Part shown: piece by piece, positions 35,295-45,104 of the stretch
How the letters are laid out: every line of letters starts with the position of its first letter
Position numbering within the stretch: position 1 is the first letter of the stretch
Origin: Bacillus sp. NP157
GTDB lineage: Bacteria > Pseudomonadota > Gammaproteobacteria > Xanthomonadales > Rhodanobacteraceae
Reading direction: 5' to 3'
Assembly (NCBI GenBank): GCA_018889975.1
Contig: CP076546.1
Span: 1,798,001-1,862,000 of the forward strand
DNA: 64,000 nt
Position numbers and translations under genes: made by a program
The notes under the pieces: generated by a model
What the model saw: the letters and a program-made list of their open reading frames with translations, nothing else
The model's database searches: none
What the model was told of the DNA's origin: nothing

Positions 35295-35720
35295 ATGCAG
35301 AAGTGGGGAAAGGCAGTCTGGACCGGCAACATTAAAGAGGGCAAAGGGCTCATTTCCACGCAGACCGGGGTGCTGAAGGACGCACCGTACGGTTTCGCAT
35401 CGCGCTTCGAAGATGGCCCCGGCAGCAACCCGGAGGAACTGCTGGGCGCCGCGCACGCGTCGTGCTTCACCATGGCGCTGTCGCTGATGCTCGGTAACAA
35501 CGGCCTGACCGCCGACCGCATCGAAACCCGCGCTGACGTCACCCTGGCCAAGGACGGGGAAGGCTTCTCGATCACCAAGATCCACCTCACCACCAAGGCG
35601 AAGATCCCCGGTGCCGACCAGGCGAAGTTCACCGAGATCGCCACGCAGGCGAAGGAAGGCTGCCCGGTGTCGAAGGTGTTGAAGGCGGAGATCACGCTGG
35701 ACGCGTCGCTGGAGGCGTAA
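35295..35720 (+). CDS. OsmC-family peroxiredoxin
   Basis: The 141-residue OsmC protein starts MQKWGKAVWTGNIKEGKG after a good CAGGAG site. The two redox cysteines are in LLGAAHASCFTMALS and AKEGCPVSKVL, and a Glu/Arg pair (FEDGPGSNPEELL) completes the active site. It reduces organic hydroperoxides. The 60-nt gap to the following CorA-like gene on the same strand suggests possible cotranscription. Length and motif order match OsmC rather than Ohr. Confidence 0.93.
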   Translation: MQKWGKAVWTGNIKEGKGLISTQTGVLKDAPYGFASRFEDGPGSNPEELLGAAHASCFTMALSLMLGNNGLTADRIETRADVTLAKDGEGFSITKIHLTTKAKIPGADQAKFTEIATQAKEGCPVSKVLKAEITLDASLEA

Positions 35721-35780
35721 CATGCCCGCGCCGCCGGCCCGACCGGCGGCGCAACCCAGGCAGACAGGACTCCCCGCCAC

Positions 35781-36740
35781 GTGCTGATCATCCACGAACA
35801 CGGCCATCACGAACGCCCCATCGTCTGGAACCCCGGCATGGGCCGGCCCAAGGCACCGATCTGGATCGACCTGGTCGAGCCCAGTGAGGAAGAGCGCCAC
35901 TGCGCCGCCGAGATCACTGGCCTGCGCGTGCCCGAGCGCTCCGACGTCGTGAACCTTGCGCTGTCCAGCCGCATCCGCACCGACGACGACGCGCAATACC
36001 TTTCGATCCCCTATTTCGCCGATACCAGCGCGCATGCGGCGCAGCCGGTCGGCATCGTGGTGACCAACCACGTATTGATGACGCTGCGCTTCGCCGAGTC
36101 GCCCGCGTTCGACCTGGCCAACGAGAGCTGCGACCGCCAGCACTGGGAGTCCAGCGGCGACGTGCTGGCGACGTTGATCGAGGCGATCGTTAACCTCGGT
36201 GCGCAGCGCATGGAGGATGTGTCGGCCGAGCTGAAGAAGCTTTCCGACCGCGTGTTCACGCCCGAGCGCCTCGGCACCCCGGTGCTGCGCGACTGCATGC
36301 TCGAAGTTGGCCGCCTCGAAGGGCTACAGGCGCGCAATCGCTCCTCGATGCTGGGCGTGCAGCGGATCGTGTCGTTCGTCCGCGCGAAGAAGCCCGACTG
36401 GATGTCGGACAACGTGGAAGTGCGCCTGCGCGTGATCGACCATGACCTGCGCACGCTCGACGAATTCGACGACCAGCTGACCAACAAGCTGCAGTTCCTG
36501 CTCGATGCCACGCTGGGCTTCATCAGCACCGACCAGAACCACGTGATGAAGGTGCTGACCGTGACCTCGGTGGCGACCATCCCGCCGGTGATCCTCGCGG
36601 GCATCTGGGGCATGAACTTCAAGTACATGCCCGAGCTCGACTGGCACTGGGGTTATCCGATGGCGATCGTCGTGATCATCGTCAGCATGATCCTGCCGGT
36701 GTGGTTCTTTAAGTGGCGCGGCTGGTGGTCGGGGGACTGA
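35781..36740 (+). CDS. CorA-like divalent cation transporter
   Basis: The 319-residue protein has a long cytoplasmic domain with helices through KKLSDRVFTPERLG and VRLRVIDHDLRTLDEFDDQ. Two C-terminal membrane helices follow, and the signature GMNF (VILAGIWGMNFKYMPELDW) lies at the end of helix 1. CorA pentamers move Mg2+, Co2+ or Ni2+ across the inner membrane. The start is GTG at 35781. The next gene begins 3 nt after the stop, so the two are cotranscribed. Confidence 0.93.
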   Translation: MLIIHEHGHHERPIVWNPGMGRPKAPIWIDLVEPSEEERHCAAEITGLRVPERSDVVNLALSSRIRTDDDAQYLSIPYFADTSAHAAQPVGIVVTNHVLMTLRFAESPAFDLANESCDRQHWESSGDVLATLIEAIVNLGAQRMEDVSAELKKLSDRVFTPERLGTPVLRDCMLEVGRLEGLQARNRSSMLGVQRIVSFVRAKKPDWMSDNVEVRLRVIDHDLRTLDEFDDQLTNKLQFLLDATLGFISTDQNHVMKVLTVTSVATIPPVILAGIWGMNFKYMPELDWHWGYPMAIVVIIVSMILPVWFFKWRGWWSGD

Positions 36741-36743
36741 GCC

Positions 36744-37691
36744 ATGTTGCGCCACCTGCTCCGCCCCGCCACCGCGCCGATCCGGCGCTGGGTGATGACC
36801 GCCTTCCCGAAACCGCCCACGGGCGGCATCGACTACGAACACCCGGCCGGTGATCCCGGCCTGTTCGGCCCGGAGTCGGTAACCTGGCGAGTCCACAACG
36901 ACTTCTGCGGCATGCTCGCCGGCGGCCTGTGCGCCCTTTACCTGCAGACCTTGCATCCGCGTGCGCTGGCGGGCGTGTGGGACCACTCCAACTTCCGTAC
37001 CGACCTGGTCGGCCGGCTGCGTCGCACGACGGCCTTCGTCGGCGGGACGACTTATGCGCCGACCGCGGCGGCGCACGCGATGATCGAACGGGTGCGCAGC
37101 ATCCATGGCCAGGTCCGCGGCGTCGACGAAGCGGGCCAGCCGTATGCCGCGGATGACCCCGACCTGCTGACCTGGGTGCACGTGAGCGAGATGGCCAGCT
37201 TCCTCGCCGGCTTCCGCGTGTATGGGCCGATGGATGTACCGGACGCTGCAGCCGATGCGTACTTCAACGAGACCCGGCGCATCGCCGAAGCGCTCGGCGC
37301 ACGCGACGTGCCTGGCTCGGTCGCCGCGCTGGACGACTACGTGCGCGACGTGATTCCCACGCTGGCCTACACCGAGCGCACGCGGGTGGTGCTGGAGGTG
37401 TTGGCCGACCTCGACCTGCCGGTGCCGCTGGCCGGCCTCTCGCGCGACATCTTCCTGCATGCGGGCGCCGGCCTCTTGCCAGGCTGGGCCAGCGACCTGC
37501 TCCGCCGCACCCCGGCCGACCAGCTCAAGGCCCGGGTGGCGACGGCCACCCTGCGCGGCATGGCGCCGCTGTTCCGCGCGGCGCTGACCGATGGCGTGGC
37601 GACCCGCTCCTGCCGCCGGGTCGGGGTCGACCGCGGCTTGCTCATGCGCTGGCCCGCGCTGGAAGGCACTTACCCCAGAAAGGCCGGTTGA
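36744..37691 (+). CDS. MpaB-family oxygenase (DUF2236)
   Basis: The 315-residue protein has the DUF2236 pattern. GGLCALYLQTLHPRALAGVWDHSNFRTDLVGRL carries the proximal His and is followed by RVRSIHGQVRG and DDPDLLTWVHVSEMASF with the second conserved His. Members include the haem-dependent latex/rubber oxygenase and mycophenolic acid MpaB'. The role here is unknown. It follows the CorA-like gene by 3 nt, but a functional tie is not evident. Confidence 0.88.
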   Translation: MLRHLLRPATAPIRRWVMTAFPKPPTGGIDYEHPAGDPGLFGPESVTWRVHNDFCGMLAGGLCALYLQTLHPRALAGVWDHSNFRTDLVGRLRRTTAFVGGTTYAPTAAAHAMIERVRSIHGQVRGVDEAGQPYAADDPDLLTWVHVSEMASFLAGFRVYGPMDVPDAAADAYFNETRRIAEALGARDVPGSVAALDDYVRDVIPTLAYTERTRVVLEVLADLDLPVPLAGLSRDIFLHAGAGLLPGWASDLLRRTPADQLKARVATATLRGMAPLFRAALTDGVATRSCRRVGVDRGLLMRWPALEGTYPRKAG

Positions 37692-37915
37692 CGATACCCC
37701 CGCTTTTGGGATGGTCTTCACAGTTCTCGCACATCCGCGAGATTTTGCTCTAAAGTTATCGGCTTCGTGGTCGCTAACTTTGGCAAGGGAACCCGCCAGG
37801 GTGACCTGTGGCGCGATCATCACCAGGCTCGGGACAGGGGCCTTTCTCGGGGGAGGATGGGTTCGGTGCGATTTCAACGCTTTCAGCGCGGCCACATGGC
37901 CGGAACGGTACTCGC

Positions 37916-38983
37916 ATGAGGGCACCGTGGCATTCCCTTGCCGGCGGCATGCCGGAATCGCGCCTGCTCGCCTCGGTGGCCGAGTTCACCCATCATCGTG
38001 ACATCGATGCCCTCGATCATAGCCTGGTGCTGTCGATGGCCGAGCTGGTGGCGGTAAAGAGCGTCACCCTGTGCAAGCGCGGCGAGAGCCTGCAGCAGCC
38101 GGTGGAATCACTGGTGGTCTGCACGCGCAACGCCGAAGGACGCTGCGTGGTGGAAGCGCTCGAGCCGACCCGCGACGGCGACCCGGTCGACACGATCATC
38201 GTGGCGATGGAGACGCTTGAAGTGGTCAGCGACGTCACCGATGACGGCCACTGCCGCCTGGTGGTGCCGGTGATCCGCGACCACGCGGCCATCGGTGCGC
38301 TGATGCTCGAAGCCGAAGACAGCATGGAAAGCGTGCGCACCATGGTGGAAGGCTTCGCGCGGATCTACGCGAACTACATCGCCCTGCTCAACGAAAGCGA
38401 GCGCGACAAGCTCACCGGCCTGTACAACCGCCGCAGCTTCGAACAACGCCTGCAGCGCCTGCTGAAGCTGCAGCGCCAGCGTGCGCGTGCCGTTCGCAAG
38501 GACGAGGAACGCCGCCATCCGAGCGAGGACGTGGCGCAGATCTACCTCGCCATCCTCGACATCGATCATTTCAAGCGGATCAACGACACCTGGGGCCATG
38601 TCTACGGCGACGAGGTGATCCTGATGCTCGCGCAGCAGATGCGCGCGTGCTTCCGCCAGTCCGACGTGCTGTTCCGCTTCGGTGGCGAAGAATTCGTCAT
38701 GCTCATCGCGGCCCAGGACGAAGACATCGCCGCCGCCGCACTGGAGCGCTTCCGCGAACACGTCGCCACCTGGAACTTCCCCCAGGTCGGCCACGTCACC
38801 GTCAGCATCGGCTACGCCCGCATCAGCGAAAACGACTACCCCGAAATCGTGCTCGACCGCGCCGACAAGGCCCTGTACTTCGCCAAGCAGAATGGCCGCA
38901 ACAGCGTGCAAGGCTTCGAGTCGCTCACAGCACGCGGCGAACTGGCCACGCCCGTCGCCATGGGCAGCATTGACCTGTTCTAG
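37916..38983 (+). CDS. Soluble GAF-like/GGDEF diguanylate cyclase
   Basis: The 355-residue protein has no membrane segment. Residues about 15-165 look like a GAF-type sensor (LVVPVIRDHAAIGALMLEAED). A GGDEF domain follows, carrying DKLTGLYNRRSFEQ, LDIDHFKRINDTWGH and RFGGEEFVMLIA. All catalytic residues are present. A basic insert (RARAVRKDEERRHPSED) between the first helix and the DxDxFK strand is unusual in length. I chose ATG 37916 as the first Met with an ordinary composition after it. The 224-nt gap upstream shows no repeat. Confidence 0.92.
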   Translation: MRAPWHSLAGGMPESRLLASVAEFTHHRDIDALDHSLVLSMAELVAVKSVTLCKRGESLQQPVESLVVCTRNAEGRCVVEALEPTRDGDPVDTIIVAMETLEVVSDVTDDGHCRLVVPVIRDHAAIGALMLEAEDSMESVRTMVEGFARIYANYIALLNESERDKLTGLYNRRSFEQRLQRLLKLQRQRARAVRKDEERRHPSEDVAQIYLAILDIDHFKRINDTWGHVYGDEVILMLAQQMRACFRQSDVLFRFGGEEFVMLIAAQDEDIAAAALERFREHVATWNFPQVGHVTVSIGYARISENDYPEIVLDRADKALYFAKQNGRNSVQGFESLTARGELATPVAMGSIDLF

Positions 38984-39086
38984 CAGCGTGAGTCGTCAGG
39001 CGTGAAGCGTGAGCTGGACAGGCCGCGGCAACCACTCATTCCGCGCGCCGTCCCAGCTCACGCTTTACGACTTACGCTTAACTCGC

Positions 39087-39617
39087 TTACTTCACCACAC
39101 CACAGGCAATCCGATCCCCACCGCCGCCCAGCGGCTTGGGCTCATCCGAATAGTTGTCGCCACCGGCGTGGATCATCAGCGCGTGGCCCTTCAACGTGGC
39201 CAGGCTCTTCAGGTGCGGTGCGGTCACGGCCGTGGTGTCGGTGCCATCGGCGCCTACCGTGATCTTCGGCAGGTCGCCCTCGTGGCCGCCCATGGCATCG
39301 GGGCCTTCGTGCTTGCCGGTTTTCGCCGGGTCGTAATGGCCACCCGCGGCCAGCGCTGCGCCCGGCTTGCCGTCCTTCTCGCCCGGCGCGCAGCTGGGCT
39401 TCTCGTGCAGGTGGAAGCCATGCTCGCCGGCCGGCAGGCCCTTGAGGTTCGGGGTGAAGACGAGGCCACCCGCGCTCTCGGTCACGGTCACGCTGCCGAC
39501 CGAGCTGCCCACGCCATCGGTCGAGACCATGGTCATCGGCACGGTGACGCTCTTGTCGGCGGCCTGGGCCGCGCCACAGATCAGCAGGCCTGCTGCCACG
39601 ATTGCGATCTTCTTCAT
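39087..39617 (-). CDS. sodC: Cu,Zn superoxide dismutase SodC (periplasmic)
   Basis: The 176-residue enzyme has a signal peptide ([20 protein letters not shown]). The copper and zinc ligands are in [30 protein letters not shown] and [31 protein letters not shown], with the disulfide cysteines at SC and AC. It removes superoxide in the periplasm. I chose ATG 39617 because the signal peptide begins there and GGGGAG is upstream. It is monocistronic. Confidence 0.95.
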   Translation of the reverse strand: MKKIAIVAAGLLICGAAQAADKSVTVPMTMVSTDGVGSSVGSVTVTESAGGLVFTPNLKGLPAGEHGFHLHEKPSCAPGEKDGKPGAALAAGGHYDPAKTGKHEGPDAMGGHEGDLPKITVGADGTDTTAVTAPHLKSLATLKGHALMIHAGGDNYSDEPKPLGGGGDRIACGVVK

Positions 39618-39716
39618 CGTCCACTCCCCGTTTTGGGTCAAAGGTGACCCGGGATACTGCACCTTGCGTGGAGGTGGCGTCCATTGGGGGGATGGGGGCG
39701 TGGCGGGGATCGGGGG

Positions 39717-39816
39717 TCGCGCGCAGGCGCGCTCCTACAGGGGGGCGGCGACGGCTGGTGTAGGAGCGCGCCTGCGCGCGATCCCCGACTACCCGTACCC
39801 GACTACCCGTACCCGA
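39717..39816. repeat. REP inverted pair plus short tandem repeat
   Basis: REPs at 39717-39738 (minus) and 39760-39781 (plus) lie tail to tail. They are followed at 39787-39816 by a direct repeat of ACTACCCGTACCCG, two and a half units, that ends at the rsuA stop region. Confidence 0.87.
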
Positions 39817-40515
39817 CTAACCAAAAATCCTGCGAATATCCTCATCCCCCAGCAACCGCCACTCCCCCGCCGCCAACCCATCCAGCGTCAGCCCGCCCAC
39901 GGACACCCGCGCCAGCGTCTCCACGTGGTTGCCGACGGCAGCGAACATCCGGCGCACCTGGTGGTAGCGCCCCTCGGTCAGCGACAGCCGCACGTGGCGT
40001 GGCCCGAGCACTTCGAGCCCGGCGGGCTCCAGCGGTTCCTTCTCGTTGTCGAGCATCAGCGTGCCGGCGGCGAACAGGGCGCCTTCGTCGCCACGCAGGT
40101 CTTCGGCCAGGGTCGCCTCGTACACCTTCGCCAGCGCCGACTTCGGCGAGATGATCCGGTGCAGCAGTCCGCCGTCGTCGGTAAACAGCAGGATGCCCGA
40201 GGTATCGCGATCCAGCCGGCCGACCGTGGACAGCACCGGATTGCGCACGCCGAAACGTGGCGGCAGCAGGTCGTAGACCAGTCGGCCGACGTCCTTGCGC
40301 GAGCAGGTGTAACCCTCGGGCTTGTTGAGCATCAGGATCATGCCTTGCGGCGGATCCAGCGGTTCGCCTTCGAAGCGGACGTCGGCGTGTTCGACCTTGT
40401 CGTCGGCATACAGCACGTCGCCCGAGGCGTCGGTGACCGCGCCTTCGCGGAACAGTTGGGCGACCTGTTTGCGGCTGCCGTAGCCGAGGTTGGCGAGGAG
40501 TCGTACGAGTTTCAT
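39817..40515 (-). CDS. rsuA: 16S rRNA pseudouridine synthase, RsuA family
   Basis: The 232-residue protein has an N-terminal S4 RNA-binding domain (KLVRLLANLGYGSRKQVAQLFREGAV) and a TruA/RsuA catalytic domain with the Asp nucleophile in VLSTVGRLDRDTSGILLFT and YHQVRRMFAAVGNHVETLARV near the end. RsuA modifies U516 of 16S rRNA. Its ATG shares one base with the stop of the upstream methyltransferase gene (TGATG), so two rRNA-modifying enzymes appear translationally coupled. Assignment to RsuA over RluE or RluF rests on length and the S4 domain. Confidence 0.9.
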   Translation of the reverse strand: MKLVRLLANLGYGSRKQVAQLFREGAVTDASGDVLYADDKVEHADVRFEGEPLDPPQGMILMLNKPEGYTCSRKDVGRLVYDLLPPRFGVRNPVLSTVGRLDRDTSGILLFTDDGGLLHRIISPKSALAKVYEATLAEDLRGDEGALFAAGTLMLDNEKEPLEPAGLEVLGPRHVRLSLTEGRYHQVRRMFAAVGNHVETLARVSVGGLTLDGLAAGEWRLLGDEDIRRIFG

Positions 40516-41672
40516 CAGCGGGGTTCCCTGGCTTCGATCACCTTGAAGCCATCGCGTTCGAGCACGGTCCGCACGCTGCCGAAGCAGGCGTCGAGCGTGG
40601 ACTCATAGGCGAGGTGGCGGTTGGCGACCATCCAGAAGCGGCCGCCCGGCGCCAGCGCGCGGGCAGCGGTAACGATGAAGGCGCGGCCGAGTTCAGGCTG
40701 GTCGGCGCGGCCCTGGTGGAAAGGCGGGTTGGAGACGATGGCGTCGTAACGGCCGTCGATGCCGAGGGTGACGTCGTGCCATTCGACGCGTGCGGCGACG
40801 TCGCGACCCGAGCGGGCAATGGCCGCGGCGATGTTTTCCCGCGCCGGCCCGATCGCCCTGCCTTCGGCCTCGAACAGGTCGACGGCATTGACCTTTGCAT
40901 TGCGCGCGACGACTTCGCAGGCGAGATAGCCAAACCCCGCACCGAGGTCGGCGACGCGCCCGGCGAGGTCATCCGGCAGCACGCTGGCCATCAGCGCGGA
41001 GGCGACGTCGACCCGATCCCAGGCGAACAGGCCGCGGCGGCTGCTGAAGCGGCCGCCGGCGATGGGTTCGGCGGCGTCGAGCGCAAGCCAGGCATCGAGC
41101 AAGGCGGCATCCGGCGTCGAGCCGGGGAGCGTCCAGAACACGCGGCATTTGTGCTTGGAAAGCTGCGCGACGCCACCGGCCAGCAGGGCCAGGTCGGCTT
41201 CGGCGGTTTTCGCACCTTCGGCGTTGGGAACGCTCGCGACGACGACGCCGGTGGATCCGGCGAGCGTGACGGCCTGGGCGAACAGGGCGCGGGTTTCTTC
41301 GCGTTGTCGGGTGGGGAGGACGAGGACGTAGGGGAAGGTTTGGGTGGGGGTGGAGGTTTGGGTGGGGGTGGAGGTTTGGGCTGGAGGGACGGTTTCGGTG
41401 GGAGCTGTCGCGCGCGGGCGCGCTCCTACAGGGGCGAGGGGAGGATCGGGGATGACGGTGTAGCGGTGGCGGGCCAGGGCGTTGGCTGCCGGGGCAAAGC
41501 TTTGCTGTAGCACCCAGCCGGGACGGATGTGTTCGCGCAAGGCCACGCCTTCGCGTGCGCGCAGCAGCAGCACGCCACCCTGCGCGGGCAAGGTGAGCTC
41601 GCCCGTGTCGAACGGGACGAACAGGGCTTCGAGGGCGGCGTCGGAAGCGGTACCGGCGGACACGTCGGGCAT
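40515..41672 (-). CDS. RsmC-like 16S rRNA guanine-N2 methyltransferase with a REP-containing linker
   Basis: The C-terminal half is a class I methyltransferase: VADLGAGFGYLACEV binds SAM and IVSNPPFHQGRADQ is the NPPF catalytic motif of RsmC/RsmD-type guanine-N2 enzymes. The N-terminal half is a degenerate duplicate domain, as in RsmC. Between strands of the N-terminal half lies a Pro/Thr-rich insert (ARPRATAPTE, TSTPTQTSTPTQT) encoded by a REP and an 18-bp tandem repeat. I start at ATG 41672 (MPDVSAGTA) because longer extensions run under the divergent gene's start; the true start is not certain. Confidence 0.85.
   Translation of the reverse strand: MPDVSAGTASDAALEALFVPFDTGELTLPAQGGVLLLRAREGVALREHIRPGWVLQQSFAPAANALARHRYTVIPDPPLAPVGARPRATAPTETVPPAQTSTPTQTSTPTQTFPYVLVLPTRQREETRALFAQAVTLAGSTGVVVASVPNAEGAKTAEADLALLAGGVAQLSKHKCRVFWTLPGSTPDAALLDAWLALDAAEPIAGGRFSSRRGLFAWDRVDVASALMASVLPDDLAGRVADLGAGFGYLACEVVARNAKVNAVDLFEAEGRAIGPARENIAAAIARSGRDVAARVEWHDVTLGIDGRYDAIVSNPPFHQGRADQPELGRAFIVTAARALAPGGRFWMVANRHLAYESTLDACFGSVRTVLERDGFKVIEAREPR
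41337..41429 (-). repeat. In-frame REP and 18-bp coding tandem repeat inside the methyltransferase gene
   Basis: A full REP (41408-41429) is translated as part of VGARPRATA. Next to it, 41337-41386 holds two and a half units of an 18-bp repeat (AGGTTTGGGTGGGGGTGG on the plus strand), each encoding six residues of a Ser/Thr/Pro/Gln tract. Because 18 is a multiple of three, unit gain or loss keeps the frame. Confidence 0.9.
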
Positions 41673-41793
41673 CTCGGGAAAGGCTTGGACCTGCCATTCT
41701 ATCTTTTGTACGTAGCGTGCAGGTTTGTCCAATATCGGCTTCCAGGCAGCGGCCAGACTCGGGACCTCCCCAATCCCCCTTGAGGCCCCGCCC

Positions 41794-42615
41794 ATGCCCT
41801 ACGTACGCGTCAAAGACGGCACCGAGATCTTCTACAAGGATTTGGGCAACGGCCAGCCGGTCGTGTTTTCCCATGGATGGCCGCTCAGTGCGGACGCCTG
41901 GGACACGCCGATGATGTTCATGTCGAACCACGGGTTTCGCACCATCGCGCACGACCGGCGCAGCCATGGCCGCTCGACCCAGACCTTCGACGGCAACGAC
42001 ATGGATACCTACGCCGACGACCTGCATGCGCTGGTCGAGGCGCTGGACCTCAAGGACATCATCCTCGTCGGCCACTCCACCGGCGGTGGCGAGGTCGCGC
42101 ACTACATGGGCCGGCATGGCACCGGCCGCGTGGCCCGCGCGGTGCTGGTCGGCGCCGTGCCGCCGCAGATGATCAGGACCGAAGCCAATCCGAACGGCCT
42201 GCCCAAAGCGGTGTTCGACGGCATCCGCGACAACGTCTGGAACGACCGCTCACAGTTCTACTGGGACCTCACCCTGCCCTTCTACGGCTACAACCGCGAC
42301 GGCGCCAGTGTGTCCGAGGGCGTACGCAGGCAATTCTGGCTACAGGGCATGCTCGGCGGACTGAAAGGCCAGTACGACTGCATCCGCGAGTTCTCCGAAG
42401 TCGATTACGGCCCGGACCTCGACAGGATCGACGTACCGGTGCTGCTGATCCACGGCAGCGACGACCAGATCGTGCCGATCGACGCGGCGGCACGCAGCGC
42501 GGTACGCCGCTTGAAGAACAGCACGCTGAAGGAATATCCCGGTGCACCGCATGGACTGGTGACAACGCACCAGGACCAGTTCAACGCCGATCTGCTGACA
42601 TTCGCCAACGGCTGA
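41794..42615 (+). CDS. Alpha/beta hydrolase, non-haem haloperoxidase/arylesterase type
   Basis: The 273-residue protein begins [20 protein letters not shown]. The oxyanion segment is [13 protein letters not shown], the nucleophile elbow [12 protein letters not shown], the catalytic Asp is in [14 protein letters not shown] and the His in [14 protein letters not shown]. This is the cofactor-free chloroperoxidase/arylesterase subfamily. The Met at 41794 starts the usual N-terminus; the upstream extension is unlikely. It diverges from the methyltransferase gene. Confidence 0.92.
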   Translation: MPYVRVKDGTEIFYKDLGNGQPVVFSHGWPLSADAWDTPMMFMSNHGFRTIAHDRRSHGRSTQTFDGNDMDTYADDLHALVEALDLKDIILVGHSTGGGEVAHYMGRHGTGRVARAVLVGAVPPQMIRTEANPNGLPKAVFDGIRDNVWNDRSQFYWDLTLPFYGYNRDGASVSEGVRRQFWLQGMLGGLKGQYDCIREFSEVDYGPDLDRIDVPVLLIHGSDDQIVPIDAAARSAVRRLKNSTLKEYPGAPHGLVTTHQDQFNADLLTFANG

Positions 42616-42670
42616 CGCAGCCCCCCCCGTCTGCTGGCATTCGCCAACGGCTGGCGCCGCCATATCCCCT

Positions 42671-42804
42671 GTAGGAGCGCGCCTGCGCGCGACATCTTTT
42701 CACGATGCACGGAAGGTATCCCCAAAAAAAAATGCCTGGCATAGATCCGAAAAACGTCCGCGCACAGGTTCAAAAAAAACATTCGCGCGCAGGCGCGCTC
42801 CTAC
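42671..42804. repeat. REP inverted pair between the hydrolase and selO genes
   Basis: REPs at 42671-42692 (plus) and 42783-42804 (minus) face each other between two convergent genes. The spacing sequence holds runs of A (42724-42732 and 42772-42779). The pair may work as a bidirectional end point for both transcripts. Confidence 0.9.
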
Positions 42805-42809
42805 AGAAG

Positions 42810-44363
42810 CTAACTCGAGCAGCTCAGCATCGAACATCCGACCCGATCACGTGCCCACTCCGGCCGGCGCCCGGCCAGGTGATCGCGACCGACCTGCTCG
42901 TCGTAAGGATGTCGCAGCGTCTCCAGCAGCTCCTGCACCCCGCCGTTATCGCCCTGCTCCGCGCGATCGATCGCCTGCTGCGCGAGGTAGTTGCGCAGCA
43001 CGTAGCGTGGGTTGCTCGCATGCATCAGGGCCAGCCATTCCGCCGCGGTCGCCTCGTCGTTGCGCACGCGCACGGCGTAGCGAACGAGCCACGCGTCCAG
43101 CGCCTCGCCGACCTCGACGCGTTTCGCCTCTTCATAGAACGCCGCGCCCACCACGCCGGCGTGCGGTGCGTCGACGTCGAGCAGGGCCAGGTCACGATGG
43201 AAGATCGTCATGTCCATCCCACCCGCGGCAAGGATGCCGCGGAGGTCGCCGACCAGCGCGTCATCACCGTCGCGCGCATGCATCAGGCCGAGCTTCGCCG
43301 CCGCGTACGCCGCATCCGTGGCTTCGAACACGCTGACGTAGTGATCGAGCCCGGCCTGCAGCGCCACCGTGCCATCGAACAGCGGGGCGAGCGCCTGCGC
43401 CAGCCGTTGCAGGTTCCAGTAGGCGACCCGTGGCTGGTGGCCGAAACGGTAGCGGCGATGCGCGCGATCGGTGGTGTTCGGCGTCCAGTCCGGATCGAAA
43501 TCATCGACCCAGCCGTACGGGCCGTAGTCGATCGTGAGCCCGAGGATCGACAGGTTGTCGGTGTTCATCACCCCATGCACGAAGCCCACGCGCATCCACT
43601 CGGCCATCAGACGCGCCGTTCGCGCGCAGACCTCGTGGAAGAACGCCGGATACCGCTCAGCTTCGGCCAGCGCGGCCACGGCGGGAAAGTGCGTGGCGAT
43701 GGTGAAGTCGACCAGCTGCCGAAGTAGCGCGACATCGCCACGCGACGAGGGCAATTCATAGCTACCGAAGCGCAGGAAACTGGGCGCGACCCGGCAGACG
43801 ATCGCACCCGGCTCGGGTGCCGGGTGGCCGTCGTACATCACGTCGCGGACCACGGCGTCGCCGGTGGCCACCACCGACAGGGCGCGCGTGGTGGGCACGC
43901 CCAGGTGATGCATGGCTTCGCTGCACAGGAACTCACGAATGGACGAACGCAACACGGCACGCCCGTCGGCGCCGCGCGAGTAAGGGGTGCGCCCGGCGCC
44001 CTTCAGCTGGATCTCCTGGCGCCCATCGTGCGCCGTAAGCACCTCGCCCAGCCCGATCGCCCGGCCATCGCCGAGCTGCCCGGCCCAGTGGCCGAACTGG
44101 TGGCCGCCATAGGCCATGGCGTACCCGGTCATCCCCGGCAGCGATGCGTTACCCGCGAAGATTTCGGCGAAATCCGGACGTGCCGGGTCGACCCCAAGCA
44201 TCGCGGCGACCTCGGTCGACACGGCGACCGTGCGCGGCGCGGCGACGGGTGTCGGGTCAACCCACGAGAACGCCGCGCCGGCAACCTGGCGAGGCGCGAC
44301 GTGGGTATCCGGGTCGGCCGGCAACTCACGGACGAAGGCATTGTCGAAGCGGGGATCGGTCAT
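42810..44363 (-). CDS. selO: Protein adenylyltransferase SelO
   Basis: The 517-residue pseudokinase AMPylates protein hydroxyls using ATP in a flipped orientation. Visible hallmarks are [74 protein letters not shown], and the terminal Cys-Ser segment (CSMLSCSS) of the redox switch. The start [14 protein letters not shown] fits the family. SelO links oxidative stress to protein AMPylation. It ends six nt from a REP. The frame extends far upstream without family resemblance, so I do not include that. Confidence 0.95.
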   Translation of the reverse strand: MTDPRFDNAFVRELPADPDTHVAPRQVAGAAFSWVDPTPVAAPRTVAVSTEVAAMLGVDPARPDFAEIFAGNASLPGMTGYAMAYGGHQFGHWAGQLGDGRAIGLGEVLTAHDGRQEIQLKGAGRTPYSRGADGRAVLRSSIREFLCSEAMHHLGVPTTRALSVVATGDAVVRDVMYDGHPAPEPGAIVCRVAPSFLRFGSYELPSSRGDVALLRQLVDFTIATHFPAVAALAEAERYPAFFHEVCARTARLMAEWMRVGFVHGVMNTDNLSILGLTIDYGPYGWVDDFDPDWTPNTTDRAHRRYRFGHQPRVAYWNLQRLAQALAPLFDGTVALQAGLDHYVSVFEATDAAYAAAKLGLMHARDGDDALVGDLRGILAAGGMDMTIFHRDLALLDVDAPHAGVVGAAFYEEAKRVEVGEALDAWLVRYAVRVRNDEATAAEWLALMHASNPRYVLRNYLAQQAIDRAEQGDNGGVQELLETLRHPYDEQVGRDHLAGRRPEWARDRVGCSMLSCSS

Positions 44364-44468
44364 GGTGGGATAGCCCGGGGCGTTGCGTTGTATATCCGGG
44401 CGAACGCATCGCCGAACAACCCCGGAAGCCTTTAAAGTCGGGCACACTAGCGCCCCCGAACCCTCTCC

Positions 44469-45104
44469 ATGGCCCCGATGCGATTGCTGCCCGCCACCAC
44501 CGCCCTGCTCGTCGCGCTTCTCGCCGCGCCTGCCATGGCTGCGGTGCCGCCGCGTAGCGACCGCACGCTGGTGGAGCTGATCGACGGCACCATGGCCACG
44601 TTGCCCAACGCCGTGGACCAGCTTGCGGCGAAGATCCCCGGCGGCCTGCACGCCACCCCGGACGCGCCGCCACAGATCGTGCGCAGCGTGCCGTTCGTGA
44701 CGAAGGACGGCTACCGCGTCTCGGCGCTCGAGGTGCGCGGTTTCAGCGAGGGCGGCGACGTGCCGATGGCGCGCTTCACGTCGATCCAGCTGGAGCAGCG
44801 CCCGTGTTTTACCCGTGCCGACGTGGCCGGGCACTTCCACATGCCGAGTTCGGAGACCGCGCTGCCCAGCGCACCGTCCATGCTGCCCAACCGCTACACG
44901 GTGATGCAGATGGGCTGGGGCCGGCTGTCGTTCGGTACGTCGAAGGAAAGCGGTGACTGCGTGATCGCGATCGTCGGCGACGCGACCGGTGGCCTGGCCG
45001 GCACCCAATTGCCCCTGCCCCTGCCGCAGCCCACCTCGATGCCGGGCATGCCCGACCTGCGCCGGACCTGGCCGATGCCCGCGGACGCCTACCCCGCGGA
45101 GTGA
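44469..45104 (+). CDS. Exported protein of unknown function, 211 aa
   Basis: A clear signal peptide ([22 protein letters not shown]) leads a soluble domain with no obvious motif ([67 protein letters not shown]). The two cysteines in CFTRAD and DCVIAI could form a disulfide. The C-terminus is Pro-rich. It diverges from selO and converges with the PAS-GGDEF-EAL gene, overlapping it by 16 nt at their 3' ends. I do not recognise a family. Confidence 0.8.
   Translation: MAPMRLLPATTALLVALLAAPAMAAVPPRSDRTLVELIDGTMATLPNAVDQLAAKIPGGLHATPDAPPQIVRSVPFVTKDGYRVSALEVRGFSEGGDVPMARFTSIQLEQRPCFTRADVAGHFHMPSSETALPSAPSMLPNRYTVMQMGWGRLSFGTSKESGDCVIAIVGDATGGLAGTQLPLPLPQPTSMPGMPDLRRTWPMPADAYPAE

Noticed and set aside
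39660-39820. CRISPR-like array
   Set aside because: The repeats here are two inverted REPs and a short direct repeat; there are no regularly spaced unique spacers. No CRISPR array or cas gene was seen anywhere in the window.
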